Source: Lepisosteus oculatus (lineage: Eukaryota > Chordata > Actinopteri > Semionotiformes > Lepisosteidae). Taken from it: a DNA stretch of 64,000 nucleotides. Both the position numbers and the translations under genes were made by a program. Location of the stretch: contig NC_090699.1 of the NCBI RefSeq assembly GCF_040954835.1, positions 14,625,817-14,689,816 on the forward strand, read 5' to 3'. The notes beneath the pieces are model-generated. The model made no database searches. It was not told where the DNA came from and saw only the letters and a list, made by a program, of their open reading frames with translations. Positions 10,953 through 22,130 of this stretch are shown here, piece by piece (position 1 is the stretch's first letter; each line of letters opens with the position of its first letter).

Positions 10953-11310
10953 CCATATCACTCTGAAACTCACAACTGTCAGCCCACTGGAGCTCAGCAG
11001 GTTAGAGCCTGGTCAGTAACCTGGAGAGGAGACTCCTGGGAAAGCTAAGGCTGCTGCTGGAAGAGGTGTTAGTGGGGCCAGCAGGGGGCGCTCACCCTGT
11101 GGTGTGTGTGGGTCCTAATGCCCCAGTATAGTGACAGGGACACTGTACTGTAAACAGGTGCCGTCCATCGGGTGAGATGTAAAACTGAGGTCCTGACTCT
11201 CTGTGGTGGAGGAGGGGATCCCCAATACCTGTAAAGCGGTTTGAGTGGAGTGTACAGAAAAGCGCTATATAAGTGCAATCAATTATTAATTATTATTATT
11301 AATACAAGTT
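10953..11310 (+). mobile_element. 5S rRNA-derived SINE (SINE3-like), copy 2
   Basis: The plus strand starts with 'ccatatcactctgaaactca', continues with GAGCTCAGCAGG and CTGGTCAGTAACCTGGAGAG (5S-like), and ends with 'gtaaagcggtttgagtggag', 'agcgctatataagtg' and a TTATTA-rich tail at about 11300. Compared with copies 1 and 3 it lacks about 200 bp of the middle. Confidence 0.85.
11078..11092 (+). promoter_or_regulatory. CTCF-like motif inside 5S-type SINE, copy 2
   Basis: CCAGCAGGGGGCGCT is an almost ideal CTCF core and lies at the position homologous to 1087-1101 and 58756-58770 in the other SINE copies. Confidence 0.4.
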
Positions 11311-11774
11311 TTTAAAAAAAGAAAAAGCCCGTCGCGCTCTCGGCCGTGTTGCCGGAAGAACGCCGGAAACGCCCTTCTCCTGGTAGCGCAACATCCGGGC
11401 AGAGCGGGTCTGCTTCCGACGGACGCGGGTGCGAGCTGCACAGAAATGAGGGTTTTAGAACGATGAAATACATCAGACACGTCGACGTTTACTATACATG
11501 GAAGTACCGAATATCAAAATCAGGAAATCAGCCAAATATGTGAATGTCCCGAGGCCAAACATGTTAAAATATCACTATGAACTTATCCATCTTATCAAGC
11601 GTTCGTCTGTCTCATGTCGTGTCTCCATGTAAGTGCAGGTTCGGGACGTTTTGAGTTCATCTTCACCCCTTGGTCGTACTCGCTGGTGTAAGTCGGTTTC
11701 TAAAAAAAAAAAGGGGGTTTGTTATGCGGAAATGCCAGTGAAAGCTGAGAGCTTACGGTAGCTGGCGATAGGAA

Positions 11775-11955
11775 GCCGCGGAATGCAGCACAACTCGGCG
11801 GGCAGGACCGGGCGCTCCCCGGCCGGCTCCTCCAGGACCTGCGATCCCACGCCCAGCCCTAGGGATCCTAGCCCTGCCATGCCCGCCTCCGACCCCAGAG
11901 GGCAGCGCTGCAGGGGCCGAGTCCAAATGAAGCTCGGTACCAAACAAGCTGCAGA
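11775..11955 (-). repeat. Interspersed repeat, inverted partner of 18485-18668
   Basis: About 175 bp here ('gccgcggaatgcagcacaac' to 'gaagctcggtaccaaacaag') is the near-identical reverse complement of 18485-18668. Both are GC-rich. Family not recognised; two recent copies of a mobile sequence is the simplest explanation. Confidence 0.8.
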
Positions 11956-12088
11956 ATAACAAGACAGCACGCGAGGGAATTAGGTTCATTTAGTCATTAA
12001 TTGTTTAACGATGGGCATTGATTTACACCACAAGAAAAAGGTCTGTGCGGATACCATGTGGGGATCTGTATGTGATATATCTATATAT

Positions 12089-12375
12089 GGGGCGGAGCAG
12101 TGGCTCTGTGGCTCAGGATCTGTGTCTGTGGCTGGAAGGTTGCTGGTTCGTATCCCTCAGGCGGCAGAGGCATCCTAGTCCGTTGGGCCCCTGAGCGAGG
12201 CCCTTAACTCCAGCTGCTCCAGGGGCTGTACAATTGCTGACCCTGCGCGCTGACCCCCAGCTTCTCTCGCTGTCCGTTTCTCATGGAGAGCAAGCTGGGG
12301 TCTGAGAAAAGACAAATTCCTAATACATGCAATTGTATATGGCCAATAAAGTGATCTTATCTAATCTTATCTCTT
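12089..12375 (+). mobile_element. tRNA-derived SINE, copy 2
   Basis: It begins GGGGCGGAGCAGTGGCTCTG, has the B-box-like 'ggttgctggttcgtatccc', the body 'ttgggcccctgagcgaggcc' and 'atggagagcaagctggggtc', and ends 'ggccaataaagtgatcttat' plus a CTTATC-type tail. Confidence 0.85.
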
Positions 12376-12834
12376 ATAACCAAACAACTAAGGTATCAAT
12401 GTTATGGCAGGTAGCAAATGTCTGTTATTAGGCACCAAATAAAACAAGCTAGGAGGAAGAGCATTTAACACTGAGAATAGGCAGTTCTTTACGCAGAGAG
12501 CGGTAGGAGGGTGGAACAAGTCGTCCTACTGCGTTGCTGAAGCTGCTGCCCTAGCTTCTTCTAACAGAAGGCCAGTTGAGTTAGCTCCTCACTTCCAGGC
12601 AGGCCAATCCTCTGGCCTGTGACCTCCGTCGTGCTCGTAATCGAAGGGGGGTCTGGATCCAGCTGCAGGATTGGACTCCGGCCTCTCCGGGGGGCGCTCG
12701 TCTCCAGAGCCCCGCCCCCCGCTGCCTCGGGGAAGAGCCGCTTCCTCCTGGCCCTTGAGGAGCACAGGGCGGAGCCCAGCGCACAGATGAGTGAGCTCCT
12801 CCGCCACAGAGCCAGCAGAGAACACACTGCAGCT
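12376..12834. other. Unassigned intergenic
   Basis: A fragment near 12460-12550 ('gagagcggtaggagggtgga') resembles a recurring repeat also seen near 24550. The GC-rich block 12640-12800 shows no recognisable gene. Confidence 0.35.
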
Positions 12835-13067
12835 GCACTGCTGAACACCCTCACTGCTGACTACACTATACTGCTGAACACCCTCACTGCTGACTACGCT
12901 ATACTGCTGAACACCCTCAGTGCTGACCAGGCAGTACTGCTGAACACCCTCACTGCTGACTACACTATACTGCTGAACACCCTCACTGCTGACTACGCTA
13001 TACTGCTGAACACCCTCACTGCTGACTACACTATACTGCTGGACACCCTCACTGCTGACTGGAGCTG
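12835..13067. repeat. 33-bp minisatellite
   Basis: Seven units of a 33-bp sequence ('ctgctgaacaccctcactgc' + 'tgactacactata'). The unit length is a multiple of three, so frames stay open on both strands; this is not taken as coding. Confidence 0.95.
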
Positions 13068-13085
13068 TGTCAACATGGAGAGCCC

Positions 13086-13485
13086 AGGTGAGGAGACCCA
13101 CAGGGACAGTGGGAGCTCAGGGAGGGAGAGTTCTCAGGAGAGGAGACGGACAGGGACAATGGGAGCTCAGGGGGGGACAGGGCTCAGGAGAGACAGACAG
13201 GGACAGTGGGAGCTCAGGGAGGGACAGGGCTCAGGAGAGGAGACCGACAGGGACAGTGGGAGCTCAGGGAGGGACAGGGCTCAGGAGAGGAGACGGACAG
13301 GGACAGTGGGAGCTCAGGGGGGGACAGGGCTCAGGAGAGACAGACAGGGACAGTGGGAGCTCAGGGAGGGACAGGGCTCAGGAGAGGAGACCGACAGGGA
13401 CAGTGGGAGCTCAGGGAGGGACAGGGCTCAGGAGAGGAGACCCACAGGGACAGTGGGAGCTCAGGGAAGGACAGGGCTCACAGGC
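13086..13485. repeat. 44-50-bp minisatellite
   Basis: About eight G-rich units with the core 'gggacagtgggagctcaggg' + 'agggacagggctcaggagag', alternating between ~50- and ~44-bp forms. Confidence 0.95.
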
Positions 13486-14329
13486 TGTGCTGAGACAGAG
13501 CAGATCTCTAATATCTTTACATCTTCACAGCTCCTCTCTCAGCCCCTCCCAGCTGAAGAACTCTCAACAGCCCAAACACACTTTTACTTTCTGCTTCTCG
13601 GCGTCGAACTCTCTCACAGTGGCGCAAGAGACAGTCCTCCGCTCTGTTGCGCAAGCCGCTCTTAGGATAAAAACCGCGTGTCCCGGGACAGCCTGTCCTG
13701 CCGCATTCCTGCTCGGAAAGAGGGGGTGTCGCCTGAGGAGGACGCCCCCTTGTCGCGCGGTCCCGTAATTGGCCTGCAGCGGTATTGCGATCTGCGCCGC
13801 GGCCTGGGCTGTTTGGCGAGGCCATGTAGGGCCCTGGCCGGTCTCCCAGGGATTCTGGGATTAGAACGCGCTGTCGGGAAGAAGTATTGTTGGCCATTGT
13901 GCGGAAGGGACAAGCATTTCGAGCTCCTGAGTTGGCAAATGGACGACACTAACAGGCCAGGGCGTGGCCGTGGGCCGCCTCCGTCTCCATCAGCTTTCAT
14001 TAGCTGTTTTCTTAATTGTCACAACTCTTACAACCTTCAATTACACGGTTTTAAAAGCCTGTGGCCTTGCAGTCGTTAATTTCCTGCTCCTTGCCCGACG
14101 TCTGTCCTTCTTGAATGCCAGACCAGGCTGAAAGGAACCACAGGAGGGGTTAGGACGTCCTGCCAGGTTCATCCTGCACTTTGGGCAATGTGGTGAAAAT
14201 CCAGAGAGGGCACGCAGACTCCACACGGTGAGGCACTCCACGAATTACACCACCCCACTCTGAGCACTCACCCCTTATCTGTACCCTACCCGGCTGTCCA
14301 TTTTCTAACTGCTCCCTTCGCACACAGAC
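13486..14329. other. Unassigned region upstream of the TRIM gene
   Basis: GC-rich with no recognised exon or repeat of known family. It may hold the TRIM promoter and a non-coding first exon, because the start codon at 14622 lies 2 bp after an acceptor-like 'tgtcctctcag'. Confidence 0.3.
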
Positions 14330-14460
14330 ACACCGATTTTCTCACCAGCGTGTCTTTGGGCTGTGGGAGGAAACCCCACGCCAACGCAGGGAGAACGTGC
14401 AAACTCCACACAGACAGCACCCCAGGAACAGAACCCAGAGCCCCAGCGCTGCTCACCTCC
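14330..14460 (-). repeat. Common interspersed repeat fragment
   Basis: Contains 'tttgggctgtgggaggaaac', 'gcagggagaacgtgcaaact' and 'ccacacagacagcacc', the reverse complement of the motif order at 25520-25740 ('tggagtttgcgtgtcctccc', 'gggataggctccgccccggg'). This repeat is very widespread in fish genomes; I do not assign a class. Confidence 0.7.
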
Positions 14461-14621
14461 TTCCCCGAATCCCAAAAGCAGCCATTACTTAGCCTGCAGG
14501 TCCGGAATGTGCTCTTCCCCGCGTGTCCTGGGTTAGAGAGGACGTCTGTGGAGAGGGGGCTGCGGTGCTGGGGGGGGGGTGGTATCTCCCTGCTGTCTCA
14601 CCCCTCGCTGTCCTCTCAGCC

Positions 14622-17600
14622 ATGGCTGCCCTGCTGTCTGAAGAGGCGCTCCGATGTCTCATCTGCCTGGACCTGCTCGCCGATCCCGTGTCCACACCCT
14701 GCGGGCACAACTTCTGCGCCGCCTGCCTCGGCGGGCACTGGGGGGGCACGGCCGCGCCCCGGTGCCCGCAGTGCGGGGAGGCCTTCGCCGGCCCGCCCGA
14801 GCTGGCCGTGAACACCACCCTGAAGGAGATCGCCGAGCGGGTCCGCGGGGCCGGGGCGGGCGCGCCCTGCGACTTGTGCGCCGGGGGGCAGCTGCGGGCG
14901 GTGAGGTCCTGCCTCACCTGCCTGGCCTCGTACTGCAAGACGCACCTCCAGCCTCACCTCCGGGAGCCCGCTCTGAGGGAGCACAGCCTGGCCGACCCCG
15001 CCGACTTCCTGCGGAGGAGGAGGTGCGGGAGGCATCGCCAGCTCCTGGAGCTGTTCTGCAGGACCGACCAGGCCTGCATCTGCGCCCTGTGCGCCAACAC
15101 TGACCACAGGAGGCACAGCGTCATCCCCCTGGAGACAGAGTGCACAGCTAAGGAGGTGGGAGTGTGGGCTGTAGTGAAGTGCCCCACAGTTGTGAGTGGG
15201 CTGTAGTGAACTGCCCCACACAGTTGTGTGTGAGAATGAGGGCTGTAGTGAACTTTCCCACAGTTGTGTGTGAGAATGGGGGCTGCAGTGAACTGCCCCA
15301 CAGTTGTGTGTGAGAATGGGGGCTGTAGTGAACTGCCCCACAGTTGTGAGTAAGAATAAGGGCTGTAGTGAACTGCCTTATAGTTGTGAGTGGGTTGTAG
15401 TGAACTGCCTTACATTTGTGAGTGGGCTGTAGTGAACTGCCCCACAGTTGTGAGTAAGAATAAGGGCTGTAGTGAACTGCCTTATAGTTGTGAGTGGGTT
15501 GTAGTGAACTGTCTAACATTTGTGAGTGGGCTGTAGTGAACTGCCCCACAGTTGTGTGTGAGAATGAGGCTTTAGTGAACTGCCTCACAGTTGTGTATGA
15601 GGATGAGGGCTATAGTGAAATGCCCCACAGTTGTGAGTGTGTTGTAGTGAAGTTCTCTCCATTTGTGTGTGAGAATGAGGGTTATAGAGAACTGCCCCAC
15701 AGTTGTGAGTAAGAATTAGGGCTGCAGTGAACTGTCCCACAGTTGTGTGTGAGAATGAAGGCTGTAGTGGATTGTTCCACAGTTGTGTGTGAGAATGAGG
15801 GGTGTAATAAACTGCCCCAAAGTTGTGAGTGTGTTGTAGTGAACTGTTCTACAGTTGTGTGTGAGAATGAGGGCTGTAGTGAACTGTCCCACAGTTGTGT
15901 GTGAGAATGAGGGCTATAGTGAACTGCCCCACAGTTGTGTGTGAGAATGAGGGCTGTAGTGAACTGTTCCACAGTTGTGTGTGAGAATGAGGGCTGTAGT
16001 GAACTGCCCCACAGTTGTGTGAGAGAACGTTGTAGTGAATTGCTCCACAGTTGTGAGTGGATTGCAGTGAACTACCCCAGAGTTGTGGGTGGGTTTCGAT
16101 GAATTGCCCCTCAGTTGTGAGCAGGCTGTAGTGTGTAAGAATAAGAAGTGAACTGCCCTACTGTTGTGAGTGGGTTCCAGTGAATTGCCCCACAGTTGTG
16201 CATGAGAATGAGGGATGCAGTGAACTGAAATGCGATGTTCTGGAACATCCCACACATGAGCAATGAGGATCTGGAAACTCTAAACTATTGAGGCTGCCTG
16301 AATCGAAACATTAGCCAGGTCTTCTGCTGCTTTCATTTTTGATGTTGCTGACATCACTCTTCTTTCACGTTCATAACACAAAGACCACTTTCCAGTCCTT
16401 GGTGAGAATGGGACATTCCTTTTAAGTGTTACATATTCTTAATACTGTGACAGTTAAGTTTATCATGCTATATATTTCAGTATGTTCATTTTGTATTACT
16501 ACAAAGAAATAAGGTATTTGTAGATTTATTTTGCCACAGCTACAGTATACTATCATCACTTGCAAAAATACAACTGTTGCTCATTGATAGTTGTAGATCT
16601 TCTTCTACAAATACTGTGGAGGATTATTTATCTATAGAATTTTGTCTAGGTTTGTCACTGGGAAAAAACAGTGACCTGTTCCCCTGTTTTGTCAACAGAC
16701 TGAGCTGAGGAAGACTGAGGCAGAGGTACAACAGATGATCCAGGACAGACTGAAGAAGGTGGAGGAGATCAAACAGGCAGTGGAGCTCAGCAAAGTGAGT
16801 CCTGTCAATCCTTCTGAGTGGGGTACTGCAGGGCTCAGTACTGGGGTCACTGCTCTCTCTGAAACACAGTGAGTCCTGTCAGTCTTTGTGAGTGTCAGTC
16901 TTTCTGAGAGTGCTGGGGCCTCTGATCTTGTTTTACCAGTAAAATGGCATATACTGGTTCAGACATTTCTTTTTATTAAACACTTTAATCCAAATTGATT
17001 TAAATCTATCTTTGCTTTTTGTGATTTCATGTGAATCACATGTGAAGTGATCTGTGCTATCTACCAGAGCAATGTGAGTGAAGTGTTTAACTCTATGCCA
17101 GGATTTGAAACTACAACCTTCCAGGCAGGATCCCTGACCACTCTTCCACACTGCCGCAGAGATTGCTGCATCACATGCTAATTTCTCATTCATCCCATCT
17201 TCCTTGTCTCACTTCTTGTCCGGTCAGGCCTCCACACAGAGGGAGGCAGAGGACAGCCTGCAGGTCTTCTCCGCTCTGCTGCGCTCCATGGAGAGAACCC
17301 AGGCTCAGCTCATCGAGGTGTTCGAGCAGAAGCAAAAAATGGCAGAGAGAAGAGCTGAGGGGCTCATTAAGAAGCTGGAGCAGGAAATCGCTGCGCTACA
17401 GAGGAGAAGCACGGAGCTGGAGCAGCTCTCCCACACCGAGGACTACCTCCACTTCCTCCAGGTCAGCTGTCAGAGTGCCGAGAGGCAAAAAGCACTTTCA
17501 CTGAGAAACATCACCAGCTACACACTGCAACATAGGATGACAGTGAGATTTCCCACGGGCTTTTGACAGAGTCCCACAGGAAGCACAGATCCCCAGACCG

Positions 17601-20600
17601 AACTCATCTCTGCACAAGGGAGAGTGTGTACACAGAGTGGCTGATGTGTGGAAAGGCATGTCCCCAGCGTCGAAAATTGATGTGATGGGATGTTAGAGGA
17701 GCCTCAATGGGCCCCTTTCAGATCTCAGTCCGAGACGTGCTGTGACGCAGTCTGACCTTTCCCGTGGTCCTTCCACACGACGCTGTCACACCTGGGTAGC
17801 GCTCTCGCGGCCTCACAGTAACTGGTCGGGTCCCAACTCAATCAACTCAATCCATCCATCCCCCAACTGCGGTGAAGACATGATCGGTCAGGAGAGCGAT
17901 CCCACCTGCGCGTGGTTAACTCATCACTCGTGTTCAGCAGCAGGATGTTTCCGCTCACTCTCGGCAGTACCTCCCCGCTCAGTCTTACCGCTTTGGAACC
18001 AGTCCCGGCGTCCTCTTCTCCTGTGTCAGTGTGTCGAATTTCCCTGCTCTTTCTCAGGACGACCTCCCTAGATCCCCCCTGTCCTTTGTCACGGTGCCTC
18101 GACTTCCCGAAGGGGCCGTGGGAGCTCAGACGGCAAGGGCGTCTAGCTCCTGACCGGAAGGTCCCGGGTTCGATCCCAGGCAGGGGTGAGCGGTGAAGCT
18201 TGCTCTAATTCCTTCCCGATGGCTCTCAGGTCCGCCCAGCCTCCTTTCCAAACGAGTACCGGGTATTAATCCTTCCGGGGGTAACGGGCCACCCGGACTG
18301 CCTCTGCCTGACTCCGTCCCTTGATCTTCCTTTGTGCCCCTGCTGCCGGTTTCCCGGCTCTGAACTTTGCTCGTTGCTTGACTGCGGCCTTGGACTGTGC
18401 TTCTCTGACTGTGTGCTCAGCCTGTTCGTCTGACTCTGCCTGCGCTTGGGTTCACTCCACCGCCCTGGAACACTGTGCTCGGCCTGGTCAGCCGGTTGTT
18501 TGGTACCGAGCTTCATTTGGACCCGGCCCCTGCAGCGCTGCCCTCTGGGGTCGGAGGCGGGCGTGGCAGGGCTAGGATCCCTAGGGCTGGGCGTGGGATC
18601 GCAGCTCCTGGAGGAGCCGGCCGGGGAGCGCCCGGTCCTGCCCGCCGAGTTGTGCTGCATTCCGCGGCTTCCAACAGTCGCAAGGTTGGTATGTTATCCC
18701 TGGCAGGTTTCATGTCTCTCACTGCGAAGCCTGTGATCTCACCAGGGGGGGAAGAGCAGGAGGAGGAAGTGCGGACAGGCTTCCCCACTCTTCTCACCTC
18801 CCAGTCTCTCGGTTGCGGGTCGTAGGTCACAGGTCAAAGGTCACAGTTCACAGGTCACAGACAGTGGTGCCACTCCGGAGCACAGAATCAGTGGCGATCG
18901 GTGTCCCTCACTGCAGCAGCTGGAGGCCACAGGGGGTTCCCTGTCACCGAGAGAACCCACGACCACTTACTCCGCCCTGCCCCCAGGAGGGCGCTCACTC
19001 TCGGTGCGCCGCAGCTTGGGGAATCTCAGTCCCATGACCCCTCCCGCGATCATAGGCCAGTACAGCACAGTCCCCCGGCTCGGTTAGCCGTTGGTACCGC
19101 TTCTTAATGTAGACAACGGGGAAACAGCTCCATGACAAATCCCTCCTCTCTCCTTTTAGCGTTTCCCGTCCCTGTGCTGCCCCCCGCAGGCGAAAGACTG
19201 GACCGACACCACTGTTCACACTGACCACTTCCTGGGCACGACGAGGAGAGCGGTGTCCCACCTGGTGGACGTCTTCCAGGGGGAAGTGCAGAAGCTCTCA
19301 GAAATTGGTGTGTACGGCAGACTTGCAGCCTGTGAGCCTCTCGCCCTGTCTGCGTTTCCTAAATACATCGTTTTCCTCTGCCAGTTTCCTCTGCACTGAC
19401 TCGAACTGAGTTTTCAATGGCCTTTCCTGAAACATAGCAGGGTGTCTTTGTACCCCGAATCTACATGCGACCTGAGAATGTGCATGCCCTTTGGAAGTGC
19501 TCGGCTCAGGAAGTGTTGTTGTCGTTATTGGTGCTAATTGGTTTACCTCTTGGTCTTTTTCTTAGAGCTGAAGAGGATGCAGCGTTATGCGGGTGAGACA
19601 CACATGTTGTGCTCTTCTGTTGTTCACATGAGATCTGTTCTGTGTGGCTTAATTCTGGTTCATCTATTATTTTGCTCATGTCCACACTAGGTTCCCTCCA
19701 TGTCATTAATTGCTCAGATCTTATCTAGCATTCAGCAGGAGCCAGCACCACTGTCTCTGTGCTTGTTAAAAATTAACCTCATGAACATTATGTGTGCCAG
19801 TAGGTGGCGCTCTTCTATCAGGGCCAGAATTTCCAGTCCCCTGCTGGTCAGTCCACTGTCAGTAAGAGTAGGGGTGTCCTGACTGCTGGTCAGTACAGAT
19901 CCCAGGACACTGTCAGTAGGAGTAGGGGTGTCCTGACTGGTCAGTACAGATCCCAGGACACTGTCAGTAAGAGTAGGGGTGTCCTGACCGCTGGTCAAGC
20001 CAGACCCCAGGACACTGTCAGTAAGAGTAGGGGTGTCCTGACTGGTCAGTACAGATCCCAGGACACTGTCAGTAAGAGTAGGGGTGTCCTGACCGCTGGT
20101 CAGTCCAGATCCCAGGACACTGTCAGTAAGAGTAGGGGTGTCCTGACTGGTCAGTACAGATCCCAGGACACTGTCAGTAAGAGTAGGGGTGTCCTGACTG
20201 GTCAGTCCAGATCCCAGGACACTGTCAGTAAGAGTAGGGGTGTCCTGACTGGTCAGTCCAGATCCCAGGACACTGTCAGTAAGAGTAGGGGTGTCCTGAC
20301 TGGTCAGTACAGATCCCAGGACACTGTCAGTAAGAGTAGGGCTGTCCTGACTGGTCAGTACAGATCCCAGGACACTGTCAGTAAGAGTAGGGGTGTCCTG
20401 ACTGGTCAGTACAGATCCCAGGACACTGTCAGTAAGAGTAGGGCTGTCCTGACTGGTCAGTACAGATCCCAGGACACTGTCAGTAAGAGTAGGGGTGTCC
20501 TGACTGGTCAGTACAGATCCCAGGACACTGTCAGTAAGAGTAGGGGTGTCCTGACCGCTGGTCAGTCCAGATCCCAGGACACTGTCAGTAAGAGTAGGGC

Positions 20601-21544
20601 TGTCCTGACTGCTGGTCAGTCCAGATCCCAGGACACTGTCAGTAAGAGTAGGGGTGTCCTGGCTGCTGATCCCAGGATGGCGTCAGTAAGAGTAGAGGCT
20701 TTAACATTATTTGCAATGAAAAGGCTCCCCTTTGCATTTCAGTTGTAAGTGTGTAGTGCAGAGGACACATAACTGGTGAGTTAAAGCCTTACTGCCGAAA
20801 TCACCCTGAGTGTTCCAGCCCACCCAGTAATAAAGGGCACTGGTATCACTGGGGTGACCCTTTCCTATGCCTCCCCTTCTGGGGCGGAATGAGCCCTCGG
20901 CCCGATGAGTCGCTGGACTTGATCGTTTTGCGTTCAGCCCCCCCCCCCGGGAAGCCAGCGCCCCCTCTTGACAGAAGCGCCCCATTCCTGTCTCGGCAGC
21001 TGACGTGACTCTGGACCCCCACACCGCGCACCCCCGCCTGGCCCTGTCGGAGGACAGGAGACGGGCGTGGCTGGGCCCGGGGCGGCGGGAGGCCCCCGGG
21101 GGCCCGCAGAGCTTCGACCGTGCCGGCTGCGTGCTGGGCGCCGAGGGCTTCGCCTCGGGGAGGCGCTACTGGGAGGTGGAGGTGGGGGACAAGACCGACT
21201 GGGACCTGGGCGTGGCCGGCGAGTCCGCCGCCAGGAAGGGGAGGATCCAGGCCAGCCCGCCGAACGGGTACTGGTTCGTGAGTCTGAGGAGGCAGAACAT
21301 GTACGTCTTCCGCACCGACCCCGCCACGCCCCTCCGGCTGGCCCAGAAGCCCCGCAAGGTGGGGGTGTACGTGGATTACGAGGAGGGGCAGGTCTCCTTC
21401 TACAACGTGGAGGCCAGGTCCCACATGTTCACCTTTTACGACACCTTCAGGGAGAAGATCTACCCGTTCTTCAGCCCCTGTACCAATGATGGGGGTGAAA
21501 ACTCAGCCCCTCTGATCATCACTCCTGTCAGTCCCCCTGAGTGA
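14622..21544 (+). CDS. TRIM-type RING/B-box/PRY-SPRY E3 ubiquitin ligase, 6 coding exons
   Basis: Exons: 14622-15155, 16699-16794, 17228-17461, 19160-19307, 19566-19592, 21000-21544; joined they give 527 aa with all frames matching. The 96-bp and 234-bp coiled-coil exons have the sizes typical of this family. Residues 12-51 form a C3HC4 RING (C12, C15, C27, H29, C32, C35, C48, C51). Two B-box-type zinc motifs follow at ~84-125 (CDLCAGG..CLTC) and ~134-170 (CGRHRQLLELFCRTDQACIC). A coiled coil spans ~180-290, and a PRY-SPRY domain starts at ~348 with LDPHTAHPRL, YWEVEVGDKTDWDLGVA and KVGVYVDYEEGQVSFYN. Such proteins transfer ubiquitin to targets chosen by the SPRY domain, often in innate immunity. 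The architecture is like TRIM39/TRIM21/TRIM25-like fish genes; orthology cannot be fixed here. The RING and SPRY exons are strongly GC-rich. Introns 1 and 5 carry large minisatellites. Frames upstream of 14622 stay open to 14523, but the MAALLSEE start fits the family. Confidence 0.93.
15156..16225. repeat. ~40-bp minisatellite in TRIM intron 1
   Basis: About 26 units of 'gagggctgtagtgaactgcc' + 'ccacagttgtgtgtgagaat' with variants. The array starts immediately at the exon-1 donor: the first intronic bases, gtgggagtgtgggctgtag, are already part of a unit. Confidence 0.95.
16226..16698. other. Rest of TRIM intron 1
   Basis: AT-rich sequence with no recognised repeat; it ends in the exon-2 acceptor 'ctgttttgtcaacag'. 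Confidence 0.5.
18110..18200 (+). repeat. tRNA-like (SINE-derived) segment
   Basis: 'gtgggagctcagacggcaag' resembles a Pol III A box and 'ggtcccgggttcgatcccag' contains a near-perfect B box (GGTTCGATCC). The sequence does not fold obviously into a full tRNA, so a SINE head is more likely than a tRNA gene. Confidence 0.5.
18485..18668 (+). repeat. Interspersed repeat, inverted partner of 11775-11955
   Basis: The near-identical reverse complement of 11775-11955, from 'ttgtttggtaccgagcttca' to 'tgcattccgcggcttcc'. It lies in TRIM intron 3. Confidence 0.8.
19797..19811 (+). promoter_or_regulatory. CTCF-like motif
   Basis: CCAGTAGGTGGCGCT is a strong match to the CTCF core. It lies in TRIM intron 5, about 50 bp upstream of a 51-bp minisatellite. 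Confidence 0.45.
19845..20690. repeat. 51/54-bp minisatellite in TRIM intron 5
   Basis: About 16 units of 'ggtcagtacagatcccagga' + 'cactgtcagtaagagtaggg' + 'gtgtcctgact', with 54-bp variants holding an extra GCT. Units are multiples of three, so a frame of about 300 codons stays open. It lies inside an intron between two in-frame TRIM exons and encodes only the repeat. Confidence 0.95.
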
Positions 21545-21678
21545 CACACAACGTCTGTGGGAGGGGCAGCATGTATAATAACTGTTGTGTCTTTTGGCTT
21601 CACTGACTTTCTCAAAATTGGTTGTATTGTCATCACACTGAGCCCTGGGGACGGTTTCTGGACTGTGTGGCTGAGGGA

Positions 21679-21947
21679 TCAGATCAGATCACTTTATTGG
21701 CCCTGTGCGATCTCGTGCATTAGGAGTTTGTCTTTTCCCAGACCTCAGCTTGCTCTCCATGAGACACACAGACAGGGAGAGAGAAGCTGGGGGTCAGAGC
21801 GCAGGGTCAGCCATTTATACAGCACCCCGGGAGCAGCTGGGGTGAAGGGCCTCGCTCAGGGGCCCAATGGAGTAGGATTCCTCTGCCGGCTTTGGGATTC
21901 GAACCGGCAACCTCCAGCCACCAAGCCACCAAGCCACCGCTCCGGAT
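21679..21947 (-). mobile_element. tRNA-derived SINE, copy 3
   Basis: Minus-strand copy of the family at 12089: 'gagagaagctgggggtcaga' and 'gaagggcctcgctcaggggc' on the plus strand. The tail side is 'agatcagatcactttattgg'. It lies between the TRIM stop codon and the SPRY relic at 22000. Confidence 0.85.
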
Positions 21948-21999
21948 GGGACGTATGCAGCAAATTCAACTGTCCCTGTTGTCCTCCAGCTGCCCAAGG

Positions 22000-22130
22000 A
22001 GCCCCCGAAGGTGGGGGTGTATGTGGATTACGAGGAGGGGAAGAAGCTCTACCCGTTCTTCAGCCCCTGTACCAACGAGGGGGGCAGCAACTTAGCCCCT
22101 CTCACCATCTCCGCTCCCACTCTCACAGAG
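22000..22130 (+). pseudogene. Relic of a PRY-SPRY C-terminus
   Basis: The translation KVGVYVDYEEGKKLYPFFSP followed by CTNEGGSNLAPLTI repeats the end of the TRIM SPRY exon (KVGVYVDYEEG..., ...YPFFSPCTNDGGENSAPLII), but about 34 residues between them are missing. There is no upstream SPRY sequence. It is a truncated tandem duplicate of the last exon, separated from it by the SINE at 21679. Confidence 0.85.

Larger units (their letters stand above)
17462..19159. other. TRIM intron 3
   Basis: It holds a tRNA-like segment (18110-18200) and the repeat 18485-18668. Otherwise it is GC-rich with no recognised gene. The acceptor for exon 4 is 'ctctccttttag' at 19148-19159. Confidence 0.5.

Noticed and set aside
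12619-13768. Overlapping long frames of 230-350 codons
   Set aside because: Produced by the 33-bp and 44-50-bp minisatellites; different frames and both strands are open, with no recognisable domain.
14616-15588. Minus-strand and alternative frames over TRIM exon 1 and the following array
   Set aside because: Shadows of the GC-rich RING exon and of the 40-bp minisatellite; the plus-strand RING/B-box pattern is unambiguous.
18110-18200. Possible tRNA gene
   Set aside because: B box present but no convincing acceptor stem; treated as a SINE head.
19804-20748. 314-codon frame of QDTVSKSRGVLTGQYRS repeats
   Set aside because: Lies in TRIM intron 5 and encodes only the 51/54-bp repeat; no start context, no domain, flanking exons join in frame without it.
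21067-21489. Arginine/glycine-rich frame within the SPRY exon
   Set aside because: A +1 shadow of the GC-rich SPRY coding sequence.
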